DNA from: JBBRQP01 sp038226175
GTDB lineage: Bacteria; Cyanobacteriota; Cyanobacteriia; Gloeobacterales; Anthocerotibacteraceae
Reading direction: 5' to 3'
NCBI GenBank assembly: GCA_038226175.1
Contig: JBBRQP010000060.1
Coordinates: 1 to 19,039, forward strand
DNA: 19,039 bases
Shown here: positions 14,714 to 19,039 of the stretch, piece by piece
Layout of the letters: each line of letters starts with the position of its first letter
How positions within the stretch are numbered: position 1 is the stretch's first letter
Notes under the pieces: generated by a model
Database searches by the model: none
What the model saw: the letters and a program-made list of their open reading frames with translations, nothing else
What the model was told of the DNA's origin: nothing
Position numbers and translations under genes: made by a program

Positions 14714-15604
14714 TCAGAAACTGTACCGTAATCCAAGTTCGATACTGCTGATACTTTGACCGCCAATAGATGTGTTACCGGGAATACCTGAAATACCGCT
14801 GGGTAAGGTTGCTTGGGCAAAAATTGGAACATTGACTGGGGAAGTCGCGAAGTAACGATAGGCCACAGAAAACGCACGATCTGAGGCGGGGTCAATGGAT
14901 GCGCCAACCCGGAACTAAAGCCATTGAGTAACAAAGTACCATTGGCATCAGCAAAAGAACTGGCAGCCAAACTACTGAAGCCCAGACCTGCGCCCAAAAA
15001 AGGTGTGATCGACGAATTGTTTTTGAAATCATAGTAGCTGTTGACAAAAACAGTACAATTGTCAAACTTGCCTGTGGCTGCAACCGCAGAAGCTGTGTTG
15101 TTTGGTATGAGGTTACCCTTGGTATCGTAAAGAAATATAGGAGGATTAAGTGTCTGACCAGTCGCAATCACATTACTTACACTAACAGTAGTCGCTAAGG
15201 CGGCAGTGTAGTTCGCATCTACATCACCACTCAAATAAGAAAATTCAAGTTCTGAGCGAAAGTTAGGGGTAAATCGATAGCCAAGGGTAAAGTTAAAACT
15301 AGAGCCACTTTTAGGATTGAAGGTGACGTTTGAAATTCCAGTTACTGCCGTGGTAGTTGCAGTAGTAAAAGTACCGTTTGGCTTTACAGGAAGAGTGCTA
15401 CCATACTGCGCCTGAAGTGCAGTCACAGGTGTTGTTGTGATTCTTACAGGGGGATGTTAGATCTGTAACTACAATACCAACTTTAGCATCTGTCTTTGAG
15501 TAGCAGAGATCTGGAATAGAAACAACGTTAGCCCCAATCGCATTTACAGGCTCGGTGTAGGCACATAGTTTTCGCTTAACTATCCTACGAAAATATAGAT
15601 CCAT
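14714..15604 (-). pseudogene. Outer-membrane beta-barrel protein gene with two frameshifts
   Basis: Three minus-strand frames join into one porin-like barrel. The long middle frame (from about 15426) contains SSFNFTLGYRFTPNFRSELEFSYL, NSYYDFKNNSSITPFLGAGLGF and GFSSG, alternating barrel strands of the small OmpA/P44-like class. After GGG near 14912 the correct text moves to another frame (VGASIDPASDRAFSVAYRYF onward) and ends ELGLRYSF at 14714. A C-terminal Phe is the usual barrel-assembly signal. At a run of five C near 15450 an upstream frame (KVGIVVTDLTSP) joins VRITTPVTAL. One G is missing and one C is extra. No signal peptide is seen near the possible ATG at 15604, so the 5' end is uncertain or lost. 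Confidence 0.75.
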
Positions 15605-15614
15605 AAGAGTTAAA

Positions 15615-15643
15615 GGAAGTTTAAGGATTAACCTCAAACTTCC
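15615..15643 (-). terminator. Hairpin terminator after rpsG
   Basis: On the minus strand GGAAGTTTGAGG pairs with CCTTAAACTTCC (12-bp stem, one G-T pair) around a 5-base loop, followed by TTTAACTCTT. It lies 24 bases past the rpsG stop and probably ends the rpsL-rpsG transcript. Confidence 0.75.
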
Positions 15644-15666
15644 CTTAGACAATTTATTTAAGGCAA

Positions 15667-16185
15667 CTAGTAGCGATAATGCGCAAAAGCCTTGTTGGCT
15701 TCTGCCATGCGGTGCGTTTCTTCACGTTTGCGAATTGCATTACCGATTTCGTTGGAAGCATCAAGGATTTCGTTGGTGAGTTTATCGACCATCGATTTAC
15801 CCGGACGTTTGCGAGCGGCATCGACTAACCAACGTAAGGCCATCGAAGTTCCTCGGTCTGAGCGGACTTCCATCGGGACTTGGTAGGTCGCACCACCAAC
15901 CCGACGCGCTTTGACTTCGACGAGCGGGGTAGCATTGCGTACGGCATGGTTAAAGATTTCGATGGGCGGCTTGCCAGTTTTTTCTTGAATTTTAGTAAAT
16001 GCACCATAAAGTAAATGTTCGGCTACTGACTTTTTGCCGTCATACATCAATTTATTGAGCATCATTGTAGCTAGACGGGAATTGTATTGTGGATCAGGCA
16101 ATACGGGACGTTTGAACTTTGCCAAAACCCGTTCTTTATCTTGACCAACTGCCCGTTGAATAACCCTTGCGCGTAAGCGAGACAT
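15667..16185 (-). CDS. rpsG: Small-subunit ribosomal protein uS7, with extra N-terminal segment
   Basis: uS7 starts assembly of the 30S head by binding the 3' domain of 16S rRNA. The conserved body is complete: RPVLPDPQYNSRLATMMLNK, TPLVEVKARRVGGATYQVP, RWLVDAARKRPG and the end MAEANKAFAHYRY. The protein is 172 residues against about 156 usually. The surplus is at the N-terminus, where about 16 residues (roughly 8-23, RVIQRAVGQDKERVLA) separate the usual MSR start from KRPVLPDP. The ATG at 16185 has AAAGGAG 7 bases upstream, so the extension looks real; a TTG start in the middle is much less likely. It follows rpsL by 12 bases. Confidence 0.97.
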   Translation of the reverse strand: MSRLRARVIQRAVGQDKERVLAKFKRPVLPDPQYNSRLATMMLNKLMYDGKKSVAEHLLYGAFTKIQEKTGKPPIEIFNHAVRNATPLVEVKARRVGGATYQVPMEVRSDRGTSMALRWLVDAARKRPGKSMVDKLTNEILDASNEIGNAIRKREETHRMAEANKAFAHYRY

Positions 16186-16197
16186 AAACTAACTCCT

Positions 16198-16602
16198 TTA
16201 TTTTTTCTTGCCCGTAGCGGCTGGTTGACCGGGTTTAGGCCGTTTGGCACCGTATTTAGAACGGCTATTTTTACGATCCTTGACCCCAGAAGCATCTAAT
16301 GTCCCACGAATAATGTGGTAGCGCACACCAGGCAGATCCTTAACCCGTCCGCCCCGCAACATAACGACTGAGTGTTCTTGGAGATTATGGCTAATACCAG
16401 GAATATAGGCAGTTACCTCAAAGCCCGAGGTCAGACGTACCCGAGCGACTTTACGCAGGGCTGAATTCGGTTTTTTGGGCGTAGTGGTGTAGACACGGGT
16501 GCAGACGCCACGCCGAGCAGGGCAAGCCTTCAGAGCAGGAGATTTTGTTTTGACGCGTAGTTTAGAACGCTCTTGTCGTACCAATTGAGCAATGGTGGGC
16601 AT
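16198..16602 (-). CDS. rpsL: Small-subunit ribosomal protein uS12
   Basis: uS12 sits at the decoding centre of the 30S subunit. The 134-residue protein starts MPTIAQLVRQER and holds the decoding loops TTTPKKPNSALRK and GGRVKDLPGVRYHIIRG with the lysines and proline whose changes give streptomycin resistance in unmodified form. A 3-residue longer frame with TTG at 16611 is rejected, as uS12 normally begins MPT. It is the first gene of the transcript, about 24 bases after the predicted start site. Confidence 0.98.
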   Translation of the reverse strand: MPTIAQLVRQERSKLRVKTKSPALKACPARRGVCTRVYTTTPKKPNSALRKVARVRLTSGFEVTAYIPGISHNLQEHSVVMLRGGRVKDLPGVRYHIIRGTLDASGVKDRKNSRSKYGAKRPKPGQPAATGKKK

Positions 16603-16632
16603 GTAAGACAACGCTTAGAGCAACGGTTTTTT

Positions 16633-16662
16633 ATCATATCAAAATAGAGGGTCTCTGGTCAA
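16633..16662 (-). promoter_or_regulatory. Sigma-70 promoter of rpsL-rpsG
   Basis: On the minus strand TTGACC (16657-16662) is followed after 18 bases by TATGAT (16633-16638). The predicted transcript starts near 16626, some 24 bases before the rpsL ATG. The pair has the same -10 sequence and spacing as the promoter at 2404-2433. Confidence 0.75.
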
Positions 16663-16764
16663 CAAAAAACTTTTGGCTTTACTACCCAAGCACCAATTTT
16701 ACCTTAATGCCTTCCCTTGACCAAAAATGGCACAATAGGAAAAGTGTGCATTGGGAAAGGAAGC

Positions 16765-17679
16765 ATGGCAGACCAATTGATTCGCGCCACTGCGCTACAA
16801 GGCAAGGTGCAAGCGGTAGGCGTCGTTAGTACGCGGCTCGTCGAAGAAGCCCGCAAGCGGCACAGCCTTTCTCACGTAGCCACAGCCGCTTTAGGGCGGA
16901 CGATGACCGCTGGCCTACTGATGAGTTGTAATCTCAAAACTGATCAAGCCCGGGTCAATATTCGTATTCTTGGCGATGGACCTTTGGGCGGGATTTTTAT
17001 TGATGCGGGCGCAGATGGCACCGTGCGCGGTTATGTCAAAAATCCTACGGTTGAATTACCACCTAATGCTCTAGGCAAACTTGATGTGGGCGGCGCCGTT
17101 GGTCAAGACGGCTTTTTGCATGTCGTCAAAGATTTGGGGTATGGCTACCCGTACTCCGGCACTGTCGAGCTGGTCAGCGGTGAAATCGGCGAAGATATCA
17201 CCCACTACTTAGCATCGTCGGAACAGACTGCCTCAGCCGTGTTACTGGGGGTTTTCGTTAGTGCCAAAGGTGTCGAGGCAGCTGGGGGTATTTTAATTCA
17301 ACTGCTGCCGGGAACAGAGCACGAGGAAGTAACCAGTTGGCTCGAAGCACGCTTAGAAGCTGCCCAGAGTATTACGACGTATCTGCGCGCAGGCAAGACC
17401 CTGGTACAGGTGTTTGCAGAAATTTTGGGTGAGGAAGATTTAGAGGTTTTCCCGCAGGTTAATTTGGTACGCTTTGCGTGTAACTGTGCAGTTGAGCGTG
17501 TTTTAGGTGCCTTAAAAATGCTCGGAACCCTCGAACTTGCCGATATGATCGAAAAAGATAATGGTGCTGAAGCTACCTGCCATTTTTGTAACGAGGTTTA
17601 TCACATTAGTGCGGGACAACTGGCTACACTGATTACAGAGATCGAACAGGACACCACTTCTCTGGAAACTTCACCGTGA
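16765..17679 (+). CDS. hslO: Redox-regulated chaperone Hsp33
   Basis: Hsp33 is a cytoplasmic holdase switched on by oxidation and unfolding, protecting proteins under oxidative stress. The 304-residue protein has the Hsp33 core (DQLIRATA, GPLGGIFIDA, YPYSGTVELVSGEIGEDI, HYLASSEQT) and the zinc-binding redox switch with all four Cys: C239-x-C241 and C272-x-x-C275. The ATG at 16765 has AAAGGA about 6 bases before it; an upstream in-frame TTG at 16717 is not supported. It overlaps the next gene by 4 bases (GTGA) and is divergent from rpsL. Confidence 0.97.
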   Translation: MADQLIRATALQGKVQAVGVVSTRLVEEARKRHSLSHVATAALGRTMTAGLLMSCNLKTDQARVNIRILGDGPLGGIFIDAGADGTVRGYVKNPTVELPPNALGKLDVGGAVGQDGFLHVVKDLGYGYPYSGTVELVSGEIGEDITHYLASSEQTASAVLLGVFVSAKGVEAAGGILIQLLPGTEHEEVTSWLEARLEAAQSITTYLRAGKTLVQVFAEILGEEDLEVFPQVNLVRFACNCAVERVLGALKMLGTLELADMIEKDNGAEATCHFCNEVYHISAGQLATLITEIEQDTTSLETSP

Positions 17680-18188
17680 CGACTACCACCGCCGCCAACC
17701 CCATTTTTAATCTGGAAGCTCTGCGTCAATGTCATGCCCTCGAACACGGTACTGTCTGGGTCTTGTCAGAAACAGACCCCCAAATGACTTTGGGCGGCAC
17801 CTCTACTGACCACGGTTTTTATATTTTTGGTGATGTTGACCCACTCAAACTTGAACAAGCTGCCCGTCAAGCCCTCGACCGTTTCCAAAAAGGCGAAACC
17901 AATCTGGCAGTTCACCCGCGTTGTGGCACCAATATCTCGGTCGGGATGCTATTGACTATGGTTTTTTCTTTAGGCTTCAATAGTTTTTTGCCCCGTCGTC
18001 CTCTGCCGCAATTATTAGGTGCAGGATTAGCGTTTTATGGCGCTTCAGCCCTCGCCCAATCCGTCGGAGCTTTGGCACAACGCCATATTACAACGTCGAT
18101 TCCGATTAACTTGGAAGTACTCAGTGTAGAACCACAAAAAGATTTTTTAGGCCGCACGGGTTACTTTGTTGCGGTGCGCTGGGTTTGA
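17676..18188 (+). CDS. DUF6391-type cyanobacterial membrane protein
   Basis: The 170-residue protein starts with GTG overlapping the hslO stop, so it is translationally coupled to hslO. The N-terminal part contains LRQCHALEHGTVWVLSE and the middle HPRCGTNISVG, conserved in the cyanobacterial DUF6391 family as I recall it. Two hydrophobic stretches (about 88-104 and 112-132) probably cross the membrane. The function is unknown. The HALEH and HPRCGTN motifs hint at a metal or active site, which is inference. Confidence 0.75.
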   Translation: MTTTTAANPIFNLEALRQCHALEHGTVWVLSETDPQMTLGGTSTDHGFYIFGDVDPLKLEQAARQALDRFQKGETNLAVHPRCGTNISVGMLLTMVFSLGFNSFLPRRPLPQLLGAGLAFYGASALAQSVGALAQRHITTSIPINLEVLSVEPQKDFLGRTGYFVAVRWV

Positions 18189-18197
18189 GCAATGGTG

Positions 18198-18214
18198 TTG
18201 GCTGACTAAGCCAA
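18198..18214 (+). terminator. Hairpin after the DUF6391 gene
   Basis: TTGGCT and AGCCAA form a perfect 6-bp stem around GACTA, 9 bases after the stop, followed by AATAATTGTG. The stem is short and the T content low, so it is a modest terminator candidate for the hslO transcript. Confidence 0.45.
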
Positions 18215-18235
18215 AATAATTGTGTACATTAGGTG

Positions 18236-18249
18236 GTAGTAATTACTAC
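18236..18249. promoter_or_regulatory. Perfect 14-bp palindrome GTAGTAATTACTAC, NtcA-like site
   Basis: The palindrome fits GTA-N8-TAC, the consensus for the cyanobacterial nitrogen regulator NtcA. NtcA-activated promoters usually have TAN3T about 22 bases downstream. Here TAAAGT occurs at about 15 and again at about 26 bases, not exactly 22. It lies 36 bases upstream of the cold-shock-like pseudogene. Confidence 0.45.
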
Positions 18250-18285
18250 AATACAAACATACACTAAAGTGTTGATAAAGTAATC

Positions 18286-18497
18286 ATGAAACTCAAAACA
18301 GGAACAGTGACACGCATCCTTCCCGATGTTACGGATTTGTCGAGGAAAATGACTCAAAACACCAGTATGTTTTTGCTTTTAATGCTTTTCCTCACTACAG
18401 AGGTGAGAGTGCGCGTGAATTGCGCTTACGCACAGGGGCAAAAATTCAATTCAATGCCACTGGTGACAAAATCTACCATTTGACGTTAGCTCAATAA
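18286..18497 (+). pseudogene. Small cold-shock-like OB-fold gene with one frameshift
   Basis: The ATG frame reads MKLKTGTVTRILPDVTD and then goes off. The next frame continues GFVEENDSKHQYVFAFNAF, then LRLRTGAKIQFNATGD, and stops at 18497. Adding one T near 18323 (GTTACGG to GTTTACGG) gives DVYGFVEEND, close to the GYGFI-type first RNA-binding motif of cold-shock domains. The restored protein would be about 70 residues, the size of a cold-shock protein, but the second half is divergent and family membership is tentative. Confidence 0.5.
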
Positions 18498-18514
18498 TTA
18501 GGAATTAGTATGGC

Positions 18515-18924
18515 ATGGTTAGCCAATTATTTTTAGACCCTCGTGACCCTGATACCGAGGGATTTTATAAACCTATCAGTACTATATCTCAAAAGTTAGA
18601 GAATTTGGTCGCTATCCCAACATTACGGACTGGTTACCTGGTGATCTAATTCTAATTAGTCCACTTTACAGAAGTATAAGTCACAACGCTATCATACGAG
18701 GCCATTTGAAAGGTGGATACTCTGAGGAGGATGCACGCTGGCATCACGCAGCCATGTATGTTGGCGACGGTGATTTGTGCGAAGCCCAAATTTCAGGCGT
18801 TACATATGACAGTGTAGACAAATACTCTAATGGACAATATCTAATTCGTGTTCGTAGAGACTATCACTTAACCCCGGATCAATGCTGGAAAATTGTAGTT
18901 ATACACTTTCCGCTTATAGAATAA
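18515..18924 (+). pseudogene. YiiX/NlpC-P60-like hydrolase gene, frameshifted and cut by IS630
   Basis: From ATG 18515 the frame reads MVSQLFLDPRDPDTEGFYKP and onward to ISQK. One A appears lost in AAAA near 18590, after which the next frame carries REFGRYPNITDWLPGDLILI, HHAAMYVGDGDLCEAQISGV and LIRVRRDYHLTPDQCWKIV. PGDLILISP, HAAMYVGDG and CEA are typical of permuted papain-like YiiX/NlpC-P60 amidases, with the His as a probable catalytic residue. The C-terminal part is missing: after WKIV comes a TA dinucleotide and sequence that probably belongs to the IS630 element, giving a stop at 18924. Confidence 0.6.
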
Positions 18925-18927
18925 GGT

Positions 18928-19039
18928 GTGGTAAAGAACCTCAGTCTTGTGAACCACCTGAGTGTGGAAGAATTAGAAAAGCGCTACCGCCAAGCAACGG
19001 ACGGGGTGGAACGCACCCACCTGCAAATTATTTGGTTAC
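18928..19039 (+). mobile_element. IS630-family transposase, 5' fragment (cut by window edge)
   Basis: A frame from GTG 18928 (or GTG 18949) runs off the right edge. It contains LSVEELEKRYRQATDGVERT and HLQIIWL, like the N-terminal helix-turn-helix part of cyanobacterial IS630 transposases. The element probably begins at 18898 (GTTATACA) just after a TA at 18896-18897, the IS630 target. A related sequence, TGTATGAC at 135-142 (complement GTCATACA), lies just past the transposase stop at the left edge and could be the other terminal repeat. Confidence 0.7.

Noticed and set aside
14892..15167. Minus-strand 91-codon ORF inside the barrel gene
   Set aside because: It is a shifted-frame shadow of the barrel coding sequence and has no domain-like features.
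16717..16764. TTG-initiated extension of hslO, and TTGACC near it as a promoter
   Set aside because: Hsp33 starts at the ATG with AAAGGA; no -10 is found at proper distance from TTGACC.
1..19039. CRISPR array, tRNA or rRNA genes
   Set aside because: No regularly spaced direct repeats and no tRNA- or rRNA-like sequence were seen on reading; a covariance-model scan would be decisive.

Overview
The window comes from a cyanobacterium. Ycf54 (chlorophyll cyclase partner), an IctB-family membrane protein, cyanobacterial-type YlqD, DUF4330 and DUF6391 proteins, and a group 2-like sigma factor all point that way. Most of it is ordinary chromosome carrying housekeeping genes on both strands, mixed with small accessory genes, many of them decayed. 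Both edges cut through IS630-family transposase genes: a 3' end at the left and a 5' end at the right, in the same orientation.

Left region (1-2434). After the transposase tail and two hairpins comes a compact minus-strand gene set in the order STAS-like/winged-helix protein, divergent SSB-like protein, sigma-70 factor. A near-consensus promoter sits almost on top of the first start codon. The 14-base motif TTTCARTGAAATCA occurs at that promoter and again just before the SSB-like gene, which suggests autoregulation. The sigma factor has changed several promoter-contact residues, and the SSB-like protein carries its acidic 'tip' internally, ahead of an unrecognised C-terminal region. This is the most likely undescribed system here.

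Middle (2485-9000). A broken toxin-antitoxin pair is followed by gatA, a ynfA-like membrane protein gene, ylqD, ycf54, a TIGR01777-type SDR gene and a decayed gene resembling the N-terminus of a lipoxygenase. Then come ispD and an OmpR-type regulator with a degenerate receiver, overlapping by ATGA.

Middle-right (9021-16611). ACT-domain malic enzyme, mnmE, a diiron ferritin-like protein gene, ictB-like and DUF4330 genes, a frameshifted outer-membrane beta-barrel gene, then rpsG and rpsL (minus strand). The ribosomal pair has a clear promoter and a hairpin terminator straight after rpsG, so fusA/tuf do not follow. uS7 has an unusual extra stretch of about 16 residues at its N-terminus.

Right end (16765-19039). 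hslO overlaps a DUF6391 gene by 4 bases. After them lie a palindrome matching the NtcA pattern GTA-N8-TAC, a frameshifted cold-shock-like gene, and a frameshifted YiiX/NlpC-P60-like gene that appears to be interrupted at a TA by the right-hand IS630 element. Single-base indels fall in the accessory genes while the essential genes are intact, which argues for real gene decay rather than random sequencing error.
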